Part shown: in pieces, positions 7,436-15,449 of the stretch | Position numbering within the stretch: the stretch's first letter is position 1 | How the letters are laid out: the number at the start of each line of letters is the position of its first letter | Source of the DNA: Streptomyces uncialis | GTDB taxonomy: Bacteria > Actinomycetota > Actinomycetes > Streptomycetales > Streptomycetaceae | Assembly: GCF_001905345.1 (NCBI RefSeq) | Contig: NZ_LFBV01000008.1 | Location: 248,001 to 312,000 of the forward strand | Length of the DNA stretch: 64,000 nucleotides | Direction: 5' to 3' | The notes under the pieces: model-generated | What the model saw: only the letters and a program-made list of their open reading frames with translations | Database searches by the model: none | What the model was told of the DNA's origin: nothing | Position numbers and translations under genes: made by a program

Positions 7436-8788
7436 ATGGCCACGGAGTACGGACAGGATTACGGGCGGCAGGGCCGGCCCGGGTTCGGCGGGGCGGGGTC
7501 CGGCGCACGGCATCTGCTTCCGGCGGGGCTGCGCGCGCCGTTCGCGGCGCGGATGTGGCGCGAGTTCGGCTTCACCCTGCTCAGTCTCCCGATCAGCGTC
7601 ATCACGTTCACCCTCGCGGTGACGATGTTCTCGCTGAGCGCCGGACTGCTGATCACGTTCCTCGGCGTCCCGCTCCTGGCGGCCACGCTCGCGTCGGCCC
7701 GGGGATTCGCCGCGATGGAGCGCACCCGGGCCCGGGCCCTGCTGGGCATGGAGATCGGGAGCGCGGAGCCGCTGCGCGCCGCGAAGCCGGGCTTCATGGG
7801 ATGGGTCGGCGCGGTCTTCAAGAGCGGCTCCTCCTGGCGGAACCTGCTGTACATGGTGCTGCACATGCCCTGGTCGATCGTGACCTTCACGGTGTCGGTG
7901 ACCTTCTGGTCCCTCGGCTGGGCCCTGCTGACGTACCCGCTCTGGTACTGGGTGTTCCCCACGTACGTCGGCCAGGACGGCATCCAGCTCTTCGGTGACG
8001 AGAACCGCTCGGTGTATCTGAACAACCCGTTCGAGCTGGCGGTGACCGCCGGGATCGGGCTGGCGCTGACGCTGGCCACCCCGTGGCTGATCCGGGGCCT
8101 GACGATGGTGGACCGGCTGCTGGTCTGGGGCCTGCTGAGCCCGTCGAAGCTGGTCAACCGGGTGGTCGAGCTGGAGTCGGACCGGGGTGTCGTGGTCGAT
8201 ACGGCGGCGGCCGATCTGCGCCGTATCGAGCGCGACCTGCACGACGGGGCCCAGGCCCGGCTCGTCAACCTCGCGATGGGCCTCGGCCTCGCCAAGGAGA
8301 AGCTGAACGAGGACCCGCACGCGGCGGCCCGCATGGTGGACGAGGCGCACGGCGAGGTGAAGACCGCGCTCCAGGAGCTGCGGGACCTCGCCCGGGGCAT
8401 CCACCCGGCCGTCCTCACCGACCGCGGACTGGACGCCGCCCTGTCCTCGGTGGCCTCGCGGTGCACGGTCCCGGTGCAGGTCGAGGTGGATCTGCCGCAG
8501 CGTCCGGCGCCCGCGATCGAGGGGATCGCGTACTTCACCGTCTCGGAACTCCTCCAGAACGTCAGCAAGCACAGTGGGGCGACCCGGGCCACGGTGGACG
8601 TCTGGCGGGTGGAGAACCGGCTGCTGCTCCAGGTCACGGACAACGGCGTGGGCGGCGCGGAGGTCGGTGCGGGGTCCGGTCTCGCGGGGCTGGCGGAACG
8701 CCTCGGCGCGGTGGACGGCGTCCTGGTCGTCGACTCCCCCGTCGCGGGCCCCACCCGGGTCACGGCGGAACTCCCCTGGCGCACGTGA
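7436..8788 (+). CDS. Two-component sensor histidine kinase (NarL/DesK-type), paralogue 2
   Basis: 450 residues with the same plan as the preceding kinase: short hydrophilic N terminus, putative-sensor membrane module with several hydrophobic segments (~40-235), HisKA_3 helix with His269 in ERDLHDGAQ, and HATPase domain. The ATG at 7436 has AAGGA eight bases upstream. The membrane parts of the two kinases differ much more than their catalytic cores, so they may read different signals and share one output. The response regulator lies beyond an 800-bp repeat element. Confidence 0.9.
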   Translation: MATEYGQDYGRQGRPGFGGAGSGARHLLPAGLRAPFAARMWREFGFTLLSLPISVITFTLAVTMFSLSAGLLITFLGVPLLAATLASARGFAAMERTRARALLGMEIGSAEPLRAAKPGFMGWVGAVFKSGSSWRNLLYMVLHMPWSIVTFTVSVTFWSLGWALLTYPLWYWVFPTYVGQDGIQLFGDENRSVYLNNPFELAVTAGIGLALTLATPWLIRGLTMVDRLLVWGLLSPSKLVNRVVELESDRGVVVDTAAADLRRIERDLHDGAQARLVNLAMGLGLAKEKLNEDPHAAARMVDEAHGEVKTALQELRDLARGIHPAVLTDRGLDAALSSVASRCTVPVQVEVDLPQRPAPAIEGIAYFTVSELLQNVSKHSGATRATVDVWRVENRLLLQVTDNGVGGAEVGAGSGLAGLAERLGAVDGVLVVDSPVAGPTRVTAELPWRT

Positions 8789-9500
8789 CGCCTTCGCTTG
8801 CGCTTCCCAGGTCTGTCCGGCTGGACGTACTCCGTTCCTGTGCCGTCGCTCGGTGGGTGCGCAGTTCCCCGCGGGTCGCCTTCGCTTGCGCTTCCCAGGT
8901 CTGTCCGGGTGGACGCGCTTGTTCCTGTGCCGTCGCTCGGTGGTTTCGCGCAGTTCCCCGCGCCCCTGGATGCTGCCTCCTGCTGTCGCTCGTCGGGTGC
9001 GGGCCTGTTCTCGTCTTTGCGCAGTTCCCCGCGCCCCTTTGGGGCGCATCCGGCTGGTTCTTCGGGTCGGGGCCGGTCGGGATTCTCCGTCCTCGCTCCA
9101 ACGCGCTCGGTCGGACGTTCACTGGTCCTACTGAAGAGCATCGGAGTCTGCGGGCAGAGATTCCCGCCCACCCCCTTACGTGAGTCCTGCGACTGCGCGG
9201 GGAGGGTGGTCCCGCACCCGAAAGGCCGCCTGAAGGAGCGCCCCAAAGGGGCGCGGGGAACTGCGCACCCACGAACGACCCGCACGGGAACAAGTACGCC
9301 CAGCACAGGAAACCCAGGGGCGCGGGGAACTGCGCACCCCACGAGCGACGGCACAGGAACGAAGTGCGTCCCGCCGGACAGACCTCGCAAGCGCAAGCGA
9401 AGGCGACCCGCGGGGAACCGCGCATCCACGGACGTACCTGTGCGGGGACGAGTACGCCCAGCACAAGGAACCTCGAAAGCGCAAGCGAAGGCGACCCGTG
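8789..9500 (+). repeat. Composite interspersed repeat, copy 1 (complete)
   Basis: The gap between the second kinase and its regulator is filled by a repeat found at five other places in the window. The left half carries units of the type CCTTCGCTTGCGCTTCCCAG, then CTGTGCCGTCGCTCG, then GCGCAGTTCCCCGCG. The right half carries the reverse complements in reverse order. A conserved core (9057-9176) sits between, next to the perfect hairpin GCGCCCC-TTT-GGGGCGC (9031-9047). No reading frame is conserved between copies, so I regard it as non-coding. Confidence 0.9.
9057..9176 (+). repeat. 120-bp core of the composite repeat, copy A
   Basis: Runs from GTTCTTCGGGTCGG through ATTCTCCGTCCTCGCTCCAA and ACTGAAGAGCATCGGAGTCT to CCCGCCCACCCCCT. 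Copies occur at 13756-13876 and 62200-62320 (same orientation) and 36574-36693 (inverted). Only a short segment between CGCTCGGT and CTGAAGAGCAT varies; this copy has the ACTGGTCCTA variant, shared in most positions with the copy at 36.6 kb. Confidence 0.85.
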
Positions 9501-9590
9501 GAGGCGAACCGCCACTGTTGGCCACCTGGGATGCTGGACCCGACCGACGGGATTCAGCTCAGGGTGGGGGGCCAAAGCGTGGAGGCAAGG

Positions 9591-10250
9591 GTGAGAGTGG
9601 TCATCGCCGAGGATTCGGTGCTGCTCCGGGAAGGACTGACCCGGTTGCTGACCGACCGGGGCCACGACGTGGTCGCGGGCGTGGGCGACGCGGAGACACT
9701 GATCAAGACCATCACGGAGCTCGCCGCCGAGAACGCGCTGCCGGACGTGGTGGTGGCCGATGTCCGGATGCCGCCGACCCACACGGACGAGGGTGTCCGC
9801 GCGGCGGTCCGGCTCCGCAAGGCACACCCGGGCCTGGGCGTCCTCGTGCTGTCCCAGTACGTGGAGGAGCGGTACGCGACGGAGCTGCTCGCGGGTTCCA
9901 GCCGCGGTGTGGGCTATCTGCTGAAGGACCGGGTCGCGGACGTCCGGGACTTCGTGGACGCGGTGGTCCGGGTCGCCCAGGGCGGCACCGCCCTGGACCC
10001 CGAGGTGGTGGCGCAGCTCCTGGGCCGCAGCCGCAAGCAGGACGTGCTCGCGGGGCTGACCCCCCGGGAGCGGGAGGTGCTGGGGCTGATGGCGGAGGGC
10101 CGGACGAACTCCGCGGTGGCCCGGCAGCTCGTGGTGAGCGACGGTGCCGTGGAGAAGCACGTCAGCAACATCTTCCTGAAGCTGGGGCTGTCGCCGAGTG
10201 ACGGGGATCACCGGCGTGTTCTAGCGGTCCTCACGTATCTCAATTCTTGA
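9591..10250 (+). CDS. LuxR/NarL-family response regulator
   Basis: 219 residues: receiver domain (1-~120) with acidic pocket ED near residues 8-9, phospho-accepting Asp57 in VVVADVRMPP and the conserved Lys in LLKDRV, then a C-terminal LuxR helix-turn-helix (LTPREREVLGLMAEG ... VEKHVSNIFLKLGL). GTG 9591 was chosen because GGAGG lies five bases upstream; an in-frame GTG at 9579 overlaps that site. It is the likely partner of the two kinases upstream. Its targets are unknown; flanking genes are nuo2 and korAB. Confidence 0.9.
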   Translation: MRVVIAEDSVLLREGLTRLLTDRGHDVVAGVGDAETLIKTITELAAENALPDVVVADVRMPPTHTDEGVRAAVRLRKAHPGLGVLVLSQYVEERYATELLAGSSRGVGYLLKDRVADVRDFVDAVVRVAQGGTALDPEVVAQLLGRSRKQDVLAGLTPREREVLGLMAEGRTNSAVARQLVVSDGAVEKHVSNIFLKLGLSPSDGDHRRVLAVLTYLNS

Positions 10251-10285
10251 TCGCCCCACACTCTGTCGGGGACACGAAGAGACGA

Positions 10286-10305
10286 GGCGGGAGCGTCGCC
10301 CCGCC
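10286..10305 (+). terminator. Candidate terminator hairpin after the response regulator
   Basis: GGCGGG and CCCGCC arms with an 8-base loop, 35 bases after the stop codon, without a U-run, as is common in Streptomyces. The remainder of the 245-bp gap to korA holds the korA ribosome binding site (GGGAGG) and a TAGGGT sequence at about 10424-10429 that could be a -10 element. Confidence 0.4.
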
Positions 10306-10495
10306 GGGAATCGGGGCCACGAGTGATCATGGAGAGCCGGGTCGCCATGCCATATCAGCCATCATGCGCATCTCACGAACGCGTCCATCATACGAACGGC
10401 CGAGGGAAGGTGACCCTTACCGACGTAGGGTATGGGCGGGGTAGGTCGGCCACCCGGCCCACCTGGAAGAGCCGCCCCGAGGGAGGTCCAGTTCA

Positions 10496-12451
10496 GTGAC
10501 CAGCCAGGTCAGTAGCCCAGCCGAACCGGCCGACGGGACCGCCGTCGAACATGTCGGCGGGCAGCGTCTGCCGACGCCGGACCAACCAGGTGGTGAGAAG
10601 GAAGTCCGCCGACTGGACAGGGTGATCATCCGCTTCGCGGGTGACTCCGGGGACGGTATGCAGCTCACCGGTGACCGCTTCACCTCGGAGACCGCGTCCT
10701 TCGGCAACGACCTGTCGACGCTGCCGAACTTCCCCGCCGAGATCCGTGCCCCCGCAGGCACCCTGCCGGGGGTCTCGTCCTTCCAGCTGCACTTCGCCGA
10801 TCACGACATCCTGACCCCGGGCGACGCGCCGAACGTCCTGGTCGCGATGAACCCGGCCGCGCTGAAGGCGAACATCGCCGACGTGCCGCGCGGCGCGGAG
10901 ATCATCGTCAACACGGACGAGTTCACCAAGCGGGCCATGCAGAAGGTGGGATACGACACATCCCCCCTGGAGGACGGCTCGCTGGACGGCTTCAGCGTGC
11001 ACCCGGTGCCGCTGACCACGCTGACCGTGGAGGCGCTGAAGGAGTACGACCTGTCCCGCAAGGACGCGGGCCGCAGCAAGAACATGTTCGCGCTGGGACT
11101 GCTGTCCTGGATGTACCACCGGCCGACCGAGGGCACCGAGAAGTTCCTGCGGACGAAGTTCGCGAAGAAGCCGGACATCGCCGAGGCGAACATCACGGCG
11201 TTCCGCGCGGGCTGGAACTTCGGCGAGACGACCGAGGACTTCGCGGTCTCCTACGAGGTGGCCCCGGCGACGAAGGCGTTCCCCGCGGGCACGTACCGCA
11301 ACATCTCCGGCAACCTCGCCCTGTCGTACGGGCTGGTCGCGGCCGGGCAGCTGGCGGATCTGCCGCTGTACCTCGGGTCGTACCCGATCACTCCCGCCTC
11401 CGACATCCTGCACGAGCTGTCCAAGCACAAGAACTTCGGTGTGCGGACGTTCCAGGCCGAGGACGAGATCGCGGGCATCGGCGCCGCGCTCGGCGCGGCC
11501 TTCGGCGGTTCGCTCGGGGTGACCACGACCTCCGGTCCGGGTGTCGCGCTCAAGAGCGAGGCGATCGGGCTCGCGGTCTCCCTGGAGCTGCCGCTGCTGA
11601 TCGTGGACATCCAGCGCGGCGGCCCGTCCACCGGGCTGCCCACCAAGACCGAGCAGGCCGACCTCCTCCAGGCGATGTACGGCCGCAACGGCGAGGCGCC
11701 GGTGCCGATCGTGGCGCCGCGGACCCCGGGGGACTGCTTCGACGCGGCGATCGAGGCCGCGCGGATCGCGCTGGAGTACCGCACCCCGGTGTTCCTGCTC
11801 AGCGACGGCTACCTCGCCAACGGCTCCGAGCCGTGGCGGGTCCCGGAGACCGAGGAGCTGCCGGACCTGCGGGTCCAGTTCGCGCAGGGCCCCAACCACA
11901 CGCTGGACGACGGCACCGAGGTCTTCTGGCCGTACAAGCGCGACCCGCGGACGCTGGCGCGGCCGTGGGCGATCCCCGGCACGCCCGGTCTGGAGCACCG
12001 GATCGGCGGCATCGAGAAGCAGGACGGCACGGGCAACATCTCGTACGACCCGGCCAACCACGACTTCATGACCCGCACCCGGCAGGCGAAGATCGACGGG
12101 ATCGCGGTCCCCGACCTGGAGGTCGACGACCCGTCCGGCGAGGCGCGGCTGCTGGTGCTCGGCTGGGGTTCGACGTACGGGCCGATCACGGCGGCGGCAC
12201 GGCGGCTGCGGGCGGCCGGTGAGCAGGTCGCGCAGGCGCATCTGCGGCACCTCAACCCGTTCCCGGCGAATCTGGGCGAGATCCTGGAGCGCTACGACAA
12301 GGTGGTGATCCCCGAGATGAACCTCGGCCAGCTCGCCACCCTCGTCCGCGCCAAGTACCTGGTCGACGCCCGGTCCTACACCCAGGTGACCGGACTGCCG
12401 TTCAAGGCGGAGCAGCTCGCCACGGTTCTCAAGGAGGCCATCGATGGCTGA
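10496..12451 (+). CDS. korA: 2-oxoglutarate:ferredoxin oxidoreductase, fused gamma-alpha subunit
   Basis: Large subunit of the enzyme that converts 2-oxoglutarate and CoA to succinyl-CoA while reducing ferredoxin; cytoplasmic, TCA-cycle linked. 651 residues. The gamma-type domain comes first (GDSGDGMQLTGDRF at ~49-62), followed by the alpha domain (YPITPASDILHELS from ~296, then TSGPGVALKSEAIGL) and the C-terminal transketolase-like part. The GTG start follows GGGAGG by nine bases. The gene overlaps korB by 8 bp. Its ferredoxin product is a plausible electron source for the NADH-module-free nuo2 cluster nearby, though that is inference. Confidence 0.95.
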   Translation: MTSQVSSPAEPADGTAVEHVGGQRLPTPDQPGGEKEVRRLDRVIIRFAGDSGDGMQLTGDRFTSETASFGNDLSTLPNFPAEIRAPAGTLPGVSSFQLHFADHDILTPGDAPNVLVAMNPAALKANIADVPRGAEIIVNTDEFTKRAMQKVGYDTSPLEDGSLDGFSVHPVPLTTLTVEALKEYDLSRKDAGRSKNMFALGLLSWMYHRPTEGTEKFLRTKFAKKPDIAEANITAFRAGWNFGETTEDFAVSYEVAPATKAFPAGTYRNISGNLALSYGLVAAGQLADLPLYLGSYPITPASDILHELSKHKNFGVRTFQAEDEIAGIGAALGAAFGGSLGVTTTSGPGVALKSEAIGLAVSLELPLLIVDIQRGGPSTGLPTKTEQADLLQAMYGRNGEAPVPIVAPRTPGDCFDAAIEAARIALEYRTPVFLLSDGYLANGSEPWRVPETEELPDLRVQFAQGPNHTLDDGTEVFWPYKRDPRTLARPWAIPGTPGLEHRIGGIEKQDGTGNISYDPANHDFMTRTRQAKIDGIAVPDLEVDDPSGEARLLVLGWGSTYGPITAAARRLRAAGEQVAQAHLRHLNPFPANLGEILERYDKVVIPEMNLGQLATLVRAKYLVDARSYTQVTGLPFKAEQLATVLKEAIDG

Positions 12452-13523
12452 GACCACCACGGACGGCGCAGGCGGCATCCAGGCCCTTTCCCTGGTGCCG
12501 AAGGCCACGGCCAAGCAGTCCATGAAGGACTTCAAGTCCGACCAGGAGGTGCGCTGGTGCCCCGGGTGCGGGGACTACGCGGTCCTCGCGGCGGTCCAGG
12601 GCTTCATGCCGGAGCTGGGCCTGGCGAAGGAGAACGTCGTCTTCGTCAGCGGGATCGGGTGCAGCTCCCGTTTCCCGTACTACATGAACACCTACGGGCT
12701 GCACTCGATCCACGGCCGGGCGCCGTCCATCGCGACGGGCCTCGCGTCCTCGCGGCGGGACCTGAGCGTGTGGGTCGTCACGGGTGACGGTGACGCCCTC
12801 TCCATCGGCGGCAACCATCTGATCCACGCGCTGCGCCGCAACGTCAACCTCAAGATCCTGCTCTTCAACAACCGGATCTACGGTCTGACGAAGGGCCAGT
12901 ACTCCCCGACCTCGGAGGTCGGCAAGATCACCAAGTCGACGCCGATGGGGTCGCTGGACGCGCCCTTCAACCCGGTGTCGCTGGCGATCGGCTCCGAGGC
13001 GTCGTTCGTGGCGCGGACGGTGGACTCCGACCGCCAGCATCTGACGAGTGTGCTGCGGCAGGCCGCGGCGCATCCCGGTACGGCGCTGGTGGAGATCTAC
13101 CAGAACTGCAACATCTTCAACGACGGCGCGTTCGAGGTCCTCAAGGACCGGCAGCAGGCCGAGGAGGCCGTGATCCGGCTGGAGCACGGGCAGCCGATCC
13201 GGTTCGGGGTGGACGGCGCGAAGGGTGTCGTCCGCGATCAGCTGACCGGTGACCTCCAGGTGGTGGAGGTCACGGAGGAGAACGCGGATCAGGTGCTGGT
13301 GCATGACGCGCACAGTCCGTCGGTGACGAACGCGTTCGCGCTGTCGCGGCTCGCCGATCCCGACACGCTGCACCACACCCCCATCGGGGTGTTCCGGTCG
13401 GTGGACCGGCCGGTGTACGACACGTTGATGGCGGACCAGCTGGAGTCCGCGGTCGAGCAGCACGGGAAGGGGGACCTCGCGGGGCTGCTCGCGGGGGGCG
13501 ACACCTGGACGGTCGTCGGCTGA
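12444..13523 (+). CDS. korB: 2-oxoglutarate:ferredoxin oxidoreductase, beta subunit
   Basis: TPP- and [4Fe-4S]-binding catalytic subunit, 359 residues. Visible motifs: WCPGCGDYAVL (~38-48) and GIGCSSRF, which supply cluster cysteines; GDGDALSIGGNH (~114) with NNRIYGLTKGQYSPTS, the TPP/Mg site; and a further cysteine in YQNCNIF. Translationally coupled to korA. The operon appears to end here, because the next 700 bp is the composite repeat. Confidence 0.96.
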   Translation: MAETTTDGAGGIQALSLVPKATAKQSMKDFKSDQEVRWCPGCGDYAVLAAVQGFMPELGLAKENVVFVSGIGCSSRFPYYMNTYGLHSIHGRAPSIATGLASSRRDLSVWVVTGDGDALSIGGNHLIHALRRNVNLKILLFNNRIYGLTKGQYSPTSEVGKITKSTPMGSLDAPFNPVSLAIGSEASFVARTVDSDRQHLTSVLRQAAAHPGTALVEIYQNCNIFNDGAFEVLKDRQQAEEAVIRLEHGQPIRFGVDGAKGVVRDQLTGDLQVVEVTEENADQVLVHDAHSPSVTNAFALSRLADPDTLHHTPIGVFRSVDRPVYDTLMADQLESAVEQHGKGDLAGLLAGGDTWTVVG

Positions 13524-13529
13524 TCCCTT

Positions 13530-14190
13530 GGCAGGTGGCCTTCGCAGGTCGCAGGTCGCCTTTGCTCGCGCCCCCGGGTTCGTCCCCGGGGGCGCACCTG
13601 TTTCCTGTGCCGTCGCTCGGTGGTTGTGCGCAGTTCCCCGCGGGTCGCCTTCGCTTGCGCTTCCCAGGTCCGTCCGGCGGGACGTACTTCGTTCCTGTGC
13701 CGTCGCTCGTGGGTTTCGCGCAGTTCCCCGCGCCCCTTTGGGGCGCCATCCGCTTGTTCTTCGGGTCGGTGCCGGTCGGGATTCTCCGTCCTCGCTCCAA
13801 CGCGCTCGGTACGACGTCCCTCTTGCCCGACTGAAGAGCATCGGAGTCTGCGGGCAGAGATTCCCGCCCACCCCCTCCCGCAGCCATGCGACTGCGCGAG
13901 GAGAGGAGTGCCCCTTCAGGGGCGCGGGGAACTGCGCGAAGACGAGGGCGGCCCCGCACCCGAAAAGCGACCGCAAGGGGGCAGCACCCAGGGGCGCGGG
14001 GAACTGCGCACCCCACGAGCGACCCGCACAGGAAACAAGTACGCCCAGCCGGACGAACCTGGGAAGCGCGAGCGAAGGCGACCTGCGGGGAACTGCGCAC
14101 CCCACGAGCGACCCGCACAGGGAACAAGTGCGCCCAGCCGGACGGACCTGGGGAGCGGGAGCGAAGGCGACGCGAGGACGGCTCACGGGG
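13530..14190 (+). repeat. Composite interspersed repeat, copy 2 (complete), with core at 13756-13876
   Basis: Same architecture as copy 1. Left half has GCGCAGTTCCCCGCG-type units near 13627 and 13717. The hairpin GCGCCCC-TTT-GGGGCGC is at 13730-13746 and the 121-bp core follows at 13756-13876. The right half has the inverted units (near 13921, 13995 and 14087) and ends in AGCGAAGGCGA. It fills the gap between korB and the rarD-like gene. Its variable core segment (CTCTTGCCCG) resembles the copy at 62.2 kb, not copies A and C. Confidence 0.9.
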
Positions 14191-14292
14191 TGTCATGACC
14201 GTATCGCGGTACGGGCATGACAGGGCGGGGGAGTCGGCGCTACCTTCTTGGAGGCGTGCCGTTCGCACGCGCATCCGGTACGAGGGGGAGCC

Positions 14293-15297
14293 ATGGCTGC
14301 GACGGAGGCGGGAGCCGCTGCGACGGCCGGACCGGGGGCGTCGACCGGCGCGTCCCCGGGCACCCCGAGGGACGCCCACGGCGAGCACCGTTTCGGCCTG
14401 CTGAACGGCGTCACCGCGTACGCCATGTGGGGGCTCGTCCCCCTCTTCTGGCCGCTGCTGAAGCCCGCCGCGGCGGCGGAGATCCTGGCCCACCGCATGG
14501 TGTGGTCGCTCGCCTTCGTCGCCCTGGGCCTGCTCGTCGTACGCCGCTGGGCGTGGGCCGGGGAGCTCATACGCAGCCCCCGTCAGCTGGCGATGCTCGT
14601 CGGCGCGGCGGTGGTGATCACCATCAACTGGGGCGTGTACATCTGGTCGGTGAACGCCGGCCACGTGGTCGAGGCGTCGCTCGGGTACTTCATCAACCCG
14701 CTGGTCACCATCGCGATCGGCGTGCTGCTGCTCAAGGAGCGGCTGCGCCGCTGGCAGTGGGTGGCGGTGGGCACCGGTGCCGCCGCGGTCGTCGTGCTCA
14801 CCATCGGTTACGGCCGGCCGCCATGGATCTCGCTGTGCCTGGCGTTCTCGTTCGCGGTGTACGGGCTGCTGAAGAAGAAGGTGGGGCTCGGGGGGCTGGA
14901 GTCGCTGTCCGCCGAGACCGCGGTCCTGTTCCTGCCGGCGCTCGGCTATCTGCTGTGGCTGGGCGCACGCGGTGAGTCGACGTTCGGCAGCGAGGGCTTC
15001 GGCCATATGGCGCTGCTCGCGGCGACCGGCCTGGTGACCGCCGTACCGCTGGTCTGCTTCGGGGCCGCGGCGATCCGGGTCCCGCTGTCCACGCTGGGGC
15101 TGCTCCAGTACATGGCGCCGATGTTCCAGTTCCTGCTGGGTGTCCTGTACTTCAAGGAGGCCATGCCGCTGGAACGCTGGCTCGGCTTCGCCCTGGTGTG
15201 GGCCGCGCTGTCACTGCTGACCTGGGACGCGATCCGCACGGCCCGCAACAACCGCAGGCTCCTCGCCGCCCAGAACACCCTCACCCGCCGTACCTGA
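14293..15297 (+). CDS. rarD: RarD-like EamA-family transporter
   Basis: 334 residues from the ATG at 14293, preceded by an AGGGGGAG-type ribosome site. About ten hydrophobic helices in two EamA repeats; conserved RarD features include GVTAYAMWGLVPLFWPLL, ILAHRMVWS, and INWGVYIWSVN followed by SLGYFINPL. Drug/metabolite-transporter superfamily; substrate unknown (RarD was named for chloramphenicol resistance in other bacteria). Longer upstream ATG starts exist but lie in repeat-flanking sequence. A single-gene unit. Confidence 0.88.
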   Translation: MAATEAGAAATAGPGASTGASPGTPRDAHGEHRFGLLNGVTAYAMWGLVPLFWPLLKPAAAAEILAHRMVWSLAFVALGLLVVRRWAWAGELIRSPRQLAMLVGAAVVITINWGVYIWSVNAGHVVEASLGYFINPLVTIAIGVLLLKERLRRWQWVAVGTGAAAVVVLTIGYGRPPWISLCLAFSFAVYGLLKKKVGLGGLESLSAETAVLFLPALGYLLWLGARGESTFGSEGFGHMALLAATGLVTAVPLVCFGAAAIRVPLSTLGLLQYMAPMFQFLLGVLYFKEAMPLERWLGFALVWAALSLLTWDAIRTARNNRRLLAAQNTLTRRT

Positions 15298-15449
15298 ACC
15301 GCCCGAGCGATCGCACTCGCGCCGAAGCCCGCACGGAATACCGGTACCGGCGGAACCCCGCGCTCCCGTTCCTGCGCGTTTTGTCCTCATGACACGTCGT
15401 TCGACGCATGGCAGTCTCGGGCACCTAGCCGTTGGAGCGGGGGAACCGG

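Noticed and set aside
8789..9590. Long open frames across the composite repeats (both strands)
   Set aside because: Frames are open because the DNA is G/C-rich. The same repeat is read in different frames in different copies and the core differs by one base between classes, so no protein is conserved.
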